Under the pieces are notes generated by a model that did no database searches, was not told where the DNA came from, and saw only the letters and a program-made list of their open reading frames with translations. Position numbers and translations under genes: made by a program. A stretch of 64,000 bases of DNA, taken from Trichocoleus desertorum ATA4-8-CV12 (GTDB lineage Bacteria > Cyanobacteriota > Cyanobacteriia > FACHB-46). This document shows positions 16,343 to 24,653 of this stretch, in pieces (positions within the stretch are counted from its first letter, which is position 1; every line of letters starts with the position of its first letter). The DNA lies in the NCBI GenBank assembly GCA_019358975.1, contig JAHHIL010000001.1:248001-312000 (forward strand), given 5' to 3'.

Positions 16343-16735
16343 ATGGATGATTGGCGATCGCTCATGACCCCCTCCACACTTAGCTCTCACCATCTCTCTG
16401 CAATTCTTCCGGCTGCCGCTGCTGTGTACCAATGGACAGAAGCTGATTTTCTCAGTTTGCTGCAAAGTGTCGTTGGGCAAGTAGGGTTGACGATAGTGGG
16501 AGAGCTGGCATTTACCTTTCAGCCCCACGGTGTTTCTGCGATCGCCCTGTTAGCGGAATCCCACGTAGCTCTACATTTCTGGCCAGAGAAAGCCAAGATC
16601 ACGGTTGACATTCACGTCTGCGATTTTGAGCAAGGCAACCAGATCAAAGCTGAACAGTTAGCGCAACTGCTGAGCTTGCAAATTACAGGGGAGAGTGGTG
16701 TAGAGCATTGGCACTGTTTATCAATCACAAGTTAA
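16343..16735 (+). CDS. S-adenosylmethionine decarboxylase-like proenzyme (SpeD family)
   Basis: This 130-residue protein fits the short bacterial AdoMet decarboxylase type. These proenzymes cleave themselves before a serine to form a pyruvoyl group and then supply decarboxylated AdoMet for aminopropyl transfer. The cleavage motif LLAESH is present with Ser73. The processing His78 (HFWPE) and the catalytic Cys93 (VDIHVCDF) are in the expected places, so activity is plausible. The N-terminal 20 residues are unusual, and a second ATG at 16364 is an alternative start. It closes the co-directional cluster with the membrane aminopropyltransferase-like gene; a joint pathway is inferred. Confidence 0.85.
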   Translation: MDDWRSLMTPSTLSSHHLSAILPAAAAVYQWTEADFLSLLQSVVGQVGLTIVGELAFTFQPHGVSAIALLAESHVALHFWPEKAKITVDIHVCDFEQGNQIKAEQLAQLLSLQITGESGVEHWHCLSITS

Positions 16736-16878
16736 CCCTGTCGTAGAGAAAACTGTGGGAGAAAAGGTAAATCACCCGAGTAGTATTTTTTACCTGTTGT
16801 GAATGTGTAAGCCAGTCTGCGCTTAGGGGGAATGATGAGATACAGCATCCGCCTAGCGATTTCTCGGCAAAACCAACC

Positions 16879-19800
16879 ATGCAGACTTCGGTAAACGATT
16901 TAACCTTGTCCCAAAGCTTTCTGATGAAAGTGATCAATGGGATGCCCGACCCCATTTTTATCAAGGATCGTCAACACCGATGGCTCTTTCTCAACGATGC
17001 CTTCTGCGACTTTTTGGGTCGTAGTCGTGAGACCTTGCTCGGCAAATCAGATTATGAATTTTTTCCCCAGCAGCAAGCAGAAGTCTTTTGGCAGCAAGAT
17101 GAATTGACCTTTACGACGGGCATCCCTCAGGAAAACGAGGAAAGCTTTACTAACGCCCGTGGAGAAACGTATATTGTCGCCACCAAGAAATCAGTCTTTG
17201 AAGATGACACAGGCAACATCCTGCTGATTGGCACCATTCGTGACATCAGCGAAGCGAAGCGCGACGAAAACGAACGCAAGCAAATCGAAGCAGAACGCCA
17301 ACAATCAGAACTGGCTCTCCAACGGCGGGAGGAGCAAGTACGCCTGTTTGTCGAACATACCCCTGCGGCAGTAGCAATGCTCGATCGCGAACTGCGCTAC
17401 CTGATGGTTAGTCGCCGCTGGCTCGATGATTACGGTTTAGGCGATCGCGACATTCAAGGTTGCTGTCACTACGATCTTTTTCCAGAAATCCCCGATCGCT
17501 GGCGGGAGATTCACCAACGTTGTCTAGCCGGGGCTGTGGAGTGTTGTGATGAAGAAGCATTTCTCCAAGCCGATGGCACCGTAGATTGGCTGAAATGGGA
17601 AGTACGGCCTTGGTATGACCGCAGTGGAGAAGTGGGCGGCTTGATCATGTTTACCCAGGTGATCACTAAGCGCAAACAGGCAGAATTGGCTCTGCAACAA
17701 GCCAACGAAGAATTAGAGTTTCGCGTCGAAGTCCGAACCGCTAAATTGCAGCAGCTCGTCGCTCGACTCCAGCAAGAAATTTGCGATCGCGAAGCCAGTG
17801 AAGAACGCTTCCGAGCCATCTTTGAAAACTCTGGTATGGGGATTGCGGTAGTAGGGCCAGACCTGAAGTTTCGCCAAGCCAATTCTTGCTGGCAACAACT
17901 GATTGGCTACGGCGAAGCAGAATTACCCATCATGACCCCCCAAGACCTAACCTTGCCGGAAGATTGGGCGATCGAGGAACCCTTGTGTCTGGCTTGCATC
18001 ATGGGCACGAGAGACAGCTTCCAGCGAGAACGTCGTTTTCTTTGTGCCGACGGTAGCCTAGTCTGGGCCAACTTAACCGTTTCAGCGATTCGAGATCCGA
18101 GGGGACAGTTTCAATTTTTTGTGGCGCTGGTCGAGGATATTACCGAACGCAAACGGGCAGAAGATGAGCGCAAACAGGCGGAATCAGAGCGCGATCGCTT
18201 CTTTACCCTGGCTGGGGATATGTTGGGCATTGCTGGAGTCGATGGCCACTTCAAGCGGATCAACCCTGCTTTCGAGCAGACGCTGGGGTACACAGCCGCA
18301 GAGTTAACCGCTCAGCCGTTCATTGATTTTGTCCATCCTGAGGATCAATCAACGACTGCTGCCGAGACTGCCCAACTTTTAAGTGATAAAGGCAGCATTT
18401 CTTTCGAGAATCGCTACCGCTGCAAGGATGGTTCCTACCGCTGGCTCTCTTGGACTTCCACACCTTACGCTCAAGAAGGGCTAATCTACGCCACTGCTCG
18501 CGATATTACCGAGCGCAAACAAACCGAAGAGGCGCTCAAAGCTAGTGAATCCCAGTATCGCGACTTGGTACAGACGGCCAATTGTATTATTCTCCGCTGG
18601 GATACAAGTGGTACGATTCGGTTTATCAATGATTACGGAGCCCGTTTTTTTGGCTTCGCTACAGGCGAACTGGTGGGACAGAATGTAGTTGGCACCATTG
18701 TTCCTGAGACCGAAACTTCTGGCCGAGATCTGCAAATGTTGATGATCGCCATTCATCAGCATCCCGAAGACTACGCCTACAACGAAAATGAGAACCGCTG
18801 CCAAGATGGGCGACGGGTGTGGATTGCCTGGGCGAATAAACCGATCCTGAATGAACAAAACCAGCTGATTGAAGTTCTTTCGGTGGGCACGGATGCGACC
18901 GAGCGTAAACAGACGGAAGAAGCTTTGCGCCAGAGCCAGAAACGCTATGCCACCCTAGCTGCCACCGTTCCAGTGGGCATCTTTCGCACCGATGCGGTGG
19001 GTCACTGTATTTATGTGAATCAGCGTTGGTGCCAGATTACGGGTCTGACTCCTTCCACAGCTAAGGGCAGCGGTTGGGTGGGGGCGATTCATCCTGAAGA
19101 TAGCGATCGCGTCTCGCTAGCATGGCAGCAATCAGTCCAGGCTAAACAAGCCTTCCGCCTAGAGTATCGCTTCCAGCGTCCTGATGGCTCCATTTCCTGG
19201 GTCTTTGGGCAGGCGGTGGCGGAAAAAGGCATTGAGGGCGAAGTGGTGGGCTATGTCGGCACTGTGACGGATATTAGCGAACGCAAACTGGTTGAAGATG
19301 AGCGCAAACAAGCCGAAGCGCAACTCCAGCAACAAACCGCAGACCTCGCAGCCGCCTTGCAAGAACTCCAGCGCACCCAAGCCCAGATGGTACAAAGCGA
19401 AAAGATGTCGAGCTTGGGGCAGCTAGTGGCAGGAGTCGCCCATGAAATTAATAATCCAGTCAACTTCATTTATGGCAACCTGAGTCATGCTCGTACCTAC
19501 ACGCAAGATCTCCTGGGCTTAGTGCAGCTTTACCAAGAACACTACACCACTCCAGTTCCGGCGATCGCGGCTGAAGCTGAAGCTATTGACCTAGAGTTTC
19601 TGCTAGAGGATTTGCCTAAGATTCTCGATTCGATGCAGGTGGGAGCCGAGCGGATTCAAAAGATTGTGACCTCCCTCCGGACTTTCTCGCGCATGGACGA
19701 AGCGGAGGTGAAAGCGGTAGACCTACACGACGGCATCGATAGCACCGTGATGATTTTGCAGCATCGTTTTAAGGCCAAGAGCGATCGCGTTGAAATTCCC

Positions 19801-20211
19801 GTGATCAAGCACTACGGAGATTTACCCCGGATAGAATGCTATGTCGGGCAACTCAATCAGGTGTTTATGAATATCTTGAGTAATGCGATCGATGCCCTAG
19901 AAGAGGCCCTAGAGCAGGGTAAGCAGTTTACGCCTACGATTCAAATTCAGACCGAACTGACTCCTCATCAGGAGGCAATCATTCGGATTACAGACAATGG
20001 TTGGGGTATTCCCGCCCAGATCAAGCAGCGATTATTTGATCCTTTCTTCACGACTAAAGCGGTGGGTAAAGGCACAGGCATGGGGCTATCGATTAGCTAT
20101 CAGATTGTCACCGAAAAGCATGGTGGCTCTCTGGCTTGCACCTCGGAACTGGGCCAAGGAACTGAATTCGTGATTACCATTCCGTTGCACCAAGCCGCTC
20201 ACCTCAACTAA
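16879..20211 (+). CDS. Six-PAS multisensor histidine kinase
   Basis: The 1110-residue protein is soluble, with no signal or transmembrane segment. Six PAS/PAC modules lie at about residues 15-125, 145-265, 308-425, 437-545, 555-677 and 688-803, each closing with a DITERK-like PAC end. A coiled coil (about 803-840) leads to the dimerisation domain with phospho-acceptor His855 in AGVAHEINNP. The ATPase domain has the N box around NILSNAID (998-1005), the G1 motif ITDNGWGIP with Asp1039, and GKGTGMGLS (1064-1072). No receiver domain or response regulator is adjacent. It lies 143 bp behind the AdoMetDC-like gene on the same strand. Signals sensed are unknown. Confidence 0.93.
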   Translation: MQTSVNDLTLSQSFLMKVINGMPDPIFIKDRQHRWLFLNDAFCDFLGRSRETLLGKSDYEFFPQQQAEVFWQQDELTFTTGIPQENEESFTNARGETYIVATKKSVFEDDTGNILLIGTIRDISEAKRDENERKQIEAERQQSELALQRREEQVRLFVEHTPAAVAMLDRELRYLMVSRRWLDDYGLGDRDIQGCCHYDLFPEIPDRWREIHQRCLAGAVECCDEEAFLQADGTVDWLKWEVRPWYDRSGEVGGLIMFTQVITKRKQAELALQQANEELEFRVEVRTAKLQQLVARLQQEICDREASEERFRAIFENSGMGIAVVGPDLKFRQANSCWQQLIGYGEAELPIMTPQDLTLPEDWAIEEPLCLACIMGTRDSFQRERRFLCADGSLVWANLTVSAIRDPRGQFQFFVALVEDITERKRAEDERKQAESERDRFFTLAGDMLGIAGVDGHFKRINPAFEQTLGYTAAELTAQPFIDFVHPEDQSTTAAETAQLLSDKGSISFENRYRCKDGSYRWLSWTSTPYAQEGLIYATARDITERKQTEEALKASESQYRDLVQTANCIILRWDTSGTIRFINDYGARFFGFATGELVGQNVVGTIVPETETSGRDLQMLMIAIHQHPEDYAYNENENRCQDGRRVWIAWANKPILNEQNQLIEVLSVGTDATERKQTEEALRQSQKRYATLAATVPVGIFRTDAVGHCIYVNQRWCQITGLTPSTAKGSGWVGAIHPEDSDRVSLAWQQSVQAKQAFRLEYRFQRPDGSISWVFGQAVAEKGIEGEVVGYVGTVTDISERKLVEDERKQAEAQLQQQTADLAAALQELQRTQAQMVQSEKMSSLGQLVAGVAHEINNPVNFIYGNLSHARTYTQDLLGLVQLYQEHYTTPVPAIAAEAEAIDLEFLLEDLPKILDSMQVGAERIQKIVTSLRTFSRMDEAEVKAVDLHDGIDSTVMILQHRFKAKSDRVEIPVIKHYGDLPRIECYVGQLNQVFMNILSNAIDALEEALEQGKQFTPTIQIQTELTPHQEAIIRITDNGWGIPAQIKQRLFDPFFTTKAVGKGTGMGLSISYQIVTEKHGGSLACTSELGQGTEFVITIPLHQAAHLN

Positions 20212-20226
20212 TCAACGCTAGGACGC

Positions 20227-20802
20227 TCAGCCAAATCTAGCTTTCCATTCGGGACGGAGGAGACCGTAAAGGTACATATCGTAGCGATCGCCGCTGCGGT
20301 GGACAAACTCTCGGTAGACTCCCTCGCGTTGGAAACCGAGCTTTTCGTATAGAGCGATCGCGCGATCGTTGTAGCTAAAAACGGTGAGTTGGATACGGTG
20401 CAGATTCAGCTCTTCGAAGGCAAAGGTCAGCGCCAGTTGCATCGCTGCGGAGCCATAACCCTGTCCCCAATGCTCCTCCCCAATGGCAATGCTAATCCAG
20501 CTGACTTGGTGATTCCACAGAATCCCGTCTAGTTCTACATATCCCAATAAAGTGTCGTCGGTTGTCACGACAGGTGCGGCTGGACTGGCAGGACGCACAG
20601 CAAAAATAAAAGCCTGATTAGATTTCTGGCGTTCTTCCAGCCATTGGCCTAAAAACGTTTCGGAGTAGGGGTAAGCGGGCTGAGCATCTAACAACCGTAG
20701 GAAGTCAGATTGTTGATACCACCGGGCTAAAGCGGGTAAGTCTTGGGGCATCCAGCTCGTTAATCGCACGCGATCGCCAGATAGGGAAGTTTTGCCCAAC
20801 AT
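20227..20802 (-). CDS. GNAT-family N-acetyltransferase (RimJ/RimL-like)
   Basis: This 191-residue protein shows the RimJ/RimL-type acetyltransferase pattern. RLTSWMPQDLPALARWYQQS opens the fold, SWISIAIGEEHWGQGYGSAA carries the acetyl-CoA-binding Q/RxxGxG/A loop, and LNLHRIQLTVFSYNDRAIAL with YEKLGFQREG forms the closing motif. It transfers acetyl from acetyl-CoA to an amine or a protein N-terminus; the acceptor is unknown. It converges on the kinase gene with a 15-bp gap and is followed upstream on the same strand by the SRPBCC-like gene. Confidence 0.85.
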   Translation of the reverse strand: MLGKTSLSGDRVRLTSWMPQDLPALARWYQQSDFLRLLDAQPAYPYSETFLGQWLEERQKSNQAFIFAVRPASPAAPVVTTDDTLLGYVELDGILWNHQVSWISIAIGEEHWGQGYGSAAMQLALTFAFEELNLHRIQLTVFSYNDRAIALYEKLGFQREGVYREFVHRSGDRYDMYLYGLLRPEWKARFG

Positions 20803-20855
20803 GGCTTACTGCCCTCCGCTGCCTGTTGGTGCTGCCAACCTGACGCTGAGTGACA

Positions 20856-21245
20856 TTAAGTGTCAGCCTGTCTAGTTAGAAATTGCCGCAAACTCAAAAG
20901 CGCCACCGTTTGGCCCGCATTAAGCGGTAAGAGCGAAACCCCTTCTAGGCGCGATTGCAGCCAGCCATCACCCCAACACCACTCATGGAAGCCATCTACC
21001 CCTTGGCTTAGGAGCAAGCGCAGACAATTCGGTTCCGCTACATCTACTTGATGCTGAATTGCGATCGGACCAAGCCAACTGGTGAACGATAGCCCAGCAT
21101 GCAACTGTTCTGGCAGTCCAGGGGCGATGCGCTCTGGCCACAACCACTTTTGCAGTTGAGTGGGTTGGAGCAAACTATCCCGAATGGTAGTAGCTGAGGC
21201 ATTGACCTCAATTCGCAAATTGCTTTGTTGAAAAGTACCCCACAT
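20856..21245 (-). CDS. SRPBCC-like protein, function unknown
   Basis: The 129-residue protein looks like a small START/SRPBCC-type lipid- or ligand-binding fold. It opens with SNLRIEVNASATTIRDSLLQ and has a PTQLQKWLWPERIAPGLPEQ segment. The beta-rich middle (AGLSFTSWLGPIAIQHQVDV) ends in a C-terminal helix (SLRQFLTRQ). The assignment rests on pattern only. It lies 53 bp upstream of the GNAT gene on the same strand and may share its promoter; the 190 bp to hslO would hold divergent promoters. Confidence 0.55.
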   Translation of the reverse strand: MWGTFQQSNLRIEVNASATTIRDSLLQPTQLQKWLWPERIAPGLPEQLHAGLSFTSWLGPIAIQHQVDVAEPNCLRLLLSQGVDGFHEWCWGDGWLQSRLEGVSLLPLNAGQTVALLSLRQFLTRQADT

Positions 21246-21435
21246 AGGCTTGAGTAGTTGCTCCGCAAATTAACAGTGGTTCTTTCAGTATGCCAAGTCC
21301 CAGTAGCTCTTGACCGAGCCACGAGAAACGCGATCGCCTTGTGTAACCCGTGCCAGAATCAGCGCGATCGCTCTCAAGCCCATCAACCCACAACTTAGAA
21401 TAGAAACAGTGAATTAAGAAATGTAAGGTTTTTTC

Positions 21436-22332
21436 ATGGCGGATCAGTTAATGCGGGCAACTGCGGCTGATGGAGGCATTCGGGCGGTAGGGGTCATCAC
21501 CACTCGTCTTACCGAGGAAGCTAGACAGCGGCATCAGCTCTCTTATGTGGCGACAGCGGCTCTAGGGCGTACCATGTCATCCGGTTTGCTGTTGGCATCA
21601 AGTATGAAACGGCCTGGATCGCGAATCAACATCCGCATTCGGGGAAATGGGCCCCTAGGCGGCATTTTAGTCGATGCGGGCTTAGACGGTACCGTGCGGG
21701 GGTATGTCGATAATCCAGAGATTGAGCTGCCTCCTAATGCCAAAGGCAAATTGGATGTGGGCGGGGCTGTAGGTCACGAAGGCTACGTGTATGTGGTGCG
21801 GGATGTGGGTTACGGCTATCCCTACTCCAGCACTGTAGAAATTGTTTCGGGTGAGGTTGGAGAGGATATTGCCAATTATTTAGTCACTTCGGAGCAAACC
21901 CCCTCAGCGTTGGTTGTGGGTGTGTTTGTCGGTGCAGAAGGCGTGACTGCGGCAGGTGGATTACTGATCCAAGTCCTGCCTAAGGCGGCTCGCGACGAAG
22001 AACTAGTGGCAACTCTAGAGTCTCGCATTGGTCAACTTGCTGGGTTTACCCCCCTGTTGCAAGCAGGCAAATCGCTGCCAGAAATGTTTGAGCAACTGCT
22101 GGGTGATATGGGATTAGAAATCTTTCCAGAAACTCAGTTGGTGCGGTTTCATTGTGGTTGCTCCTTCGATCGCATGCTAGGCGCTCTCAAGATTCTGGGA
22201 GAAACGGAACTGCAAGACATGATCGAAAAGGACAATGGCGCTGAGGCGACTTGTCACTTCTGCAATGAGGTCTATCAAGCTAGCAGCGACCAGCTAGCCC
22301 AGCTAATTTTAGAATTGCGAGCAGAATCTTAG
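21436..22332 (+). CDS. hslO: Hsp33 redox-regulated chaperone HslO
   Basis: This 298-residue Hsp33 is activated by oxidation and holds unfolding proteins in the cytoplasm. The N-terminal domain shows MADQLMRATAADGGIRAVGV, RTMSSGLLLASSMK and GNGPLGGILVDA. The zinc-binding redox switch is complete: Cys240 and Cys242 (HCGC) with Cys273 and Cys276 (CHFC). Length is normal. The start is the only ATG in good context. It is flanked by unrelated genes. Such chaperones typically protect against peroxide and heat, which matches a photosynthetic host. Confidence 0.97.
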   Translation: MADQLMRATAADGGIRAVGVITTRLTEEARQRHQLSYVATAALGRTMSSGLLLASSMKRPGSRINIRIRGNGPLGGILVDAGLDGTVRGYVDNPEIELPPNAKGKLDVGGAVGHEGYVYVVRDVGYGYPYSSTVEIVSGEVGEDIANYLVTSEQTPSALVVGVFVGAEGVTAAGGLLIQVLPKAARDEELVATLESRIGQLAGFTPLLQAGKSLPEMFEQLLGDMGLEIFPETQLVRFHCGCSFDRMLGALKILGETELQDMIEKDNGAEATCHFCNEVYQASSDQLAQLILELRAES

Positions 22333-22510
22333 CAGCATCCTGGTGATGGATGGGGAGGTTTGAATTACTTTAGACGTAGGGTTATTAGGCAGCATGTCCT
22401 TTAGGCGTTAGTGTCATCTAAAACTAAAAATTTGACTTTTTAGGGCTTGAGGAGGGTAGGATGGCAACTACTGCATTTGCTTTGGGGTAGCCAGAGCCGT
22501 TGCGCTACGA

Positions 22511-22538
22511 GTTGTTAGGTGGGAGTTGTTAGGTGGGC
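22511..22538 (+). repeat. Tandem 14-bp duplication overlapping a ribosome-binding site
   Basis: gttgttaggtggga at 22511-22524 is repeated as gttgttaggtgggc at 22525-22538, ending one base before the ATG at 22540. The duplication doubles the AGGTGG element, and only the second copy is suitably placed. Confidence 0.7.
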
Positions 22539-22539
22539 T

Positions 22540-24633
22540 ATGACCAGAGATCGTGGAACTCCAGACCGTAGGCCAGCCGATCGGCCTCCCCGCAGGAAGA
22601 ATTCAAGCAACTTGCCAGATCGCCCTCCTGCTCCTCGTCCCTCATCCAATCCGATGCCACGTCCTGTGGTCAGAGCTGTGCCTCCATCAGTTCGGCCTGT
22701 CGTTTCGTCACTGGGCCAGACGGAGGAACCTGCCTATGCGGTATCGGGGCCTGCTACTCCACCGCTGGCTAAGCCCCCCATTGCTCGCGATCGCAAAGGA
22801 TTACAACTGCCCACCAGTTTACGGTTTTGGGGCCTGACTACCCTGCTCTTTACGGGAGGAGCGGCAGTTTTCTCTGTGGCGCTATTGGTACGATCGCCGG
22901 CGCTACCCAATTGCCCTTCGATTTTCTGGCCGATGGCTTCTGCTTCCATGCGGCTCTACTGCGCCCAAGTTGCGGCCAACAAGCAAACCCTGAAGAACTT
23001 GCTAGAAGCGATCGCCCTAGTGAATAGTTTGCCTGCTGATCACCCGCTGCGCTCCGATATTGATCGCTCGATTCAGCAGTGGTCATCAGATATTTTGAAC
23101 TTGGCTGAAAATTCCTTCAACGCAGGCAAGCTTGACGAGGCGATCGCGACGGCCCGCAAGATTCCAGAAAATACAGCCGCTCATGCTCTGGTGAATGAAC
23201 GCATCGACCGCTGGCAATCGATCTGGCAGAAAGCAGAGGCAATTTATCAAAAATCGGAATTAGCCCTGCGAGAGCGCAAGTGGCACCAAGCGTTTACTGA
23301 GGCGGTGCGCCTGCTTTATGTGGGTAATACCTATTGGGAAACCACAAAATATCAAGAACTGAATGAACGGATTCGGGTCGCTAGGGATGAAGGCAACAAG
23401 TTAGCCAAAGCCGAAGAACTAGCAGATATTGGCGGTCTCGACAATTTGCTTAAAGCGATTAAGCTGGCCGAGTCCATTGGCCCTAACAGCTACATCTATA
23501 AAGAGGCGCAAACGGCGATTGGCAAGTTTGGTCGCAAAATGTTGAACCTCGCGCAAGCCACCCTAGAGCAACGCAACGCCACAGAAGCGATCGCCATTGC
23601 CCGCAAGATCCCTACAAGTGCCAACTTAGAAGCAGAAGCCCAGGACTTTATTGATCTAGCTGATGCTCAAGCTCAGGCGTGGCAAGGCACAGTCGCAGAT
23701 CTAGAAGCAGCGATCGCTCAAGCCCAAAAACTTGATTCCAAGCGCCCCATGTACGCCAGAGCCCAGCAGTTAATTACCCGCTGGCAACGAGAAATTGAGG
23801 GTGTGGCTCATCTAGATCGAGCCCGTCAATTAGCGCAAGGGGGGACTCCCAATGCCTTAGGCGCGGCGATCGCTGAGGCTAGCTTGGTTAATCGTTCCAA
23901 TCCTCGCTGGGATGAAGCGCAGAAAGAAATTGGACGTTGGCGCAGCCAAGTCGAAACCACAGAAGATCGGCCTTACTTAGATCGAGCCGATGAATATGCG
24001 CTCGCTGGAGATGCCACTTCTCTGCAATCCGCGATCAATGAGGCAAGCCAAGTGGGTCCAGGCCGTGCCCTTTACAGAGAAGCCCAAGACAAGATTGGTC
24101 AGTGGACGCGAGAAATACAACGGCAGCAAGACCAACCCTATCTAGACCAAGCCCGCGCTTTTGCAAGTGCTGGAGATTTGCCTAGCGCGATCGCTACTGC
24201 TGAACAAATTACTTCTAATCGTTCTCTCTATGATGAAGCCCAAGATGAAATTCGCTCTTGGCGTGGTCAAATTCAGGCAGAGCAAAATTGGCAGGAAGCC
24301 CAAAGCTTAGCGACTGCCGCGACCCCAGATGCCCTAGCCGCAGCCATTCAAAAAGCGGATCAAATTCCTGCCTCTAGTTCCTTGCGAGTTGATGCTGAAG
24401 CTGCGATCAATCAGTGGAGCCAATCCATTTTAGTCTTGGCGCAAAATCAAGCGAATTACAACTTGCCCAGCGCGATCGCGATCGCCCAAAAGGTTCCTCC
24501 CCAGACAGAAGCCTATGCCCCAGCCCAACTCCAAATTGGCGAGTGGCGGAAGGCGCTACAGCCCCCTGAACCTCCCAGAGTCCTCCTAGAACCCAGTCCC
24601 CCGCAAATTCGCCCTCCAGAGCTGGGTCGTTAG
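22540..24633 (+). CDS. Long helical-repeat membrane protein, function unknown
   Basis: This is a roughly 697-residue protein. The first 85 residues are basic, Pro/Arg-rich and disordered (RRPADRPPRRKNSS). One transmembrane helix follows (about residues 98-118, TTLLFTGGAAVFSVALLV). The remainder is 10-12 imperfect helical repeats of about 45-60 residues built on a pattern like YxEAQxxIxxWxREI, with ALAxAIxxAxxI between, plausibly a TPR-like solenoid. It ends in a Pro-rich tail. The ATG at 22540 is chosen over an upstream GTG because of the adjacent AGGTGG. An external protein-binding solenoid anchored by one helix is inferred. No family name is given. Confidence 0.75.
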   Translation: MTRDRGTPDRRPADRPPRRKNSSNLPDRPPAPRPSSNPMPRPVVRAVPPSVRPVVSSLGQTEEPAYAVSGPATPPLAKPPIARDRKGLQLPTSLRFWGLTTLLFTGGAAVFSVALLVRSPALPNCPSIFWPMASASMRLYCAQVAANKQTLKNLLEAIALVNSLPADHPLRSDIDRSIQQWSSDILNLAENSFNAGKLDEAIATARKIPENTAAHALVNERIDRWQSIWQKAEAIYQKSELALRERKWHQAFTEAVRLLYVGNTYWETTKYQELNERIRVARDEGNKLAKAEELADIGGLDNLLKAIKLAESIGPNSYIYKEAQTAIGKFGRKMLNLAQATLEQRNATEAIAIARKIPTSANLEAEAQDFIDLADAQAQAWQGTVADLEAAIAQAQKLDSKRPMYARAQQLITRWQREIEGVAHLDRARQLAQGGTPNALGAAIAEASLVNRSNPRWDEAQKEIGRWRSQVETTEDRPYLDRADEYALAGDATSLQSAINEASQVGPGRALYREAQDKIGQWTREIQRQQDQPYLDQARAFASAGDLPSAIATAEQITSNRSLYDEAQDEIRSWRGQIQAEQNWQEAQSLATAATPDALAAAIQKADQIPASSSLRVDAEAAINQWSQSILVLAQNQANYNLPSAIAIAQKVPPQTEAYAPAQLQIGEWRKALQPPEPPRVLLEPSPPQIRPPELGR

Positions 24634-24653
24634 GGATTGGTACGTAGATTTGT

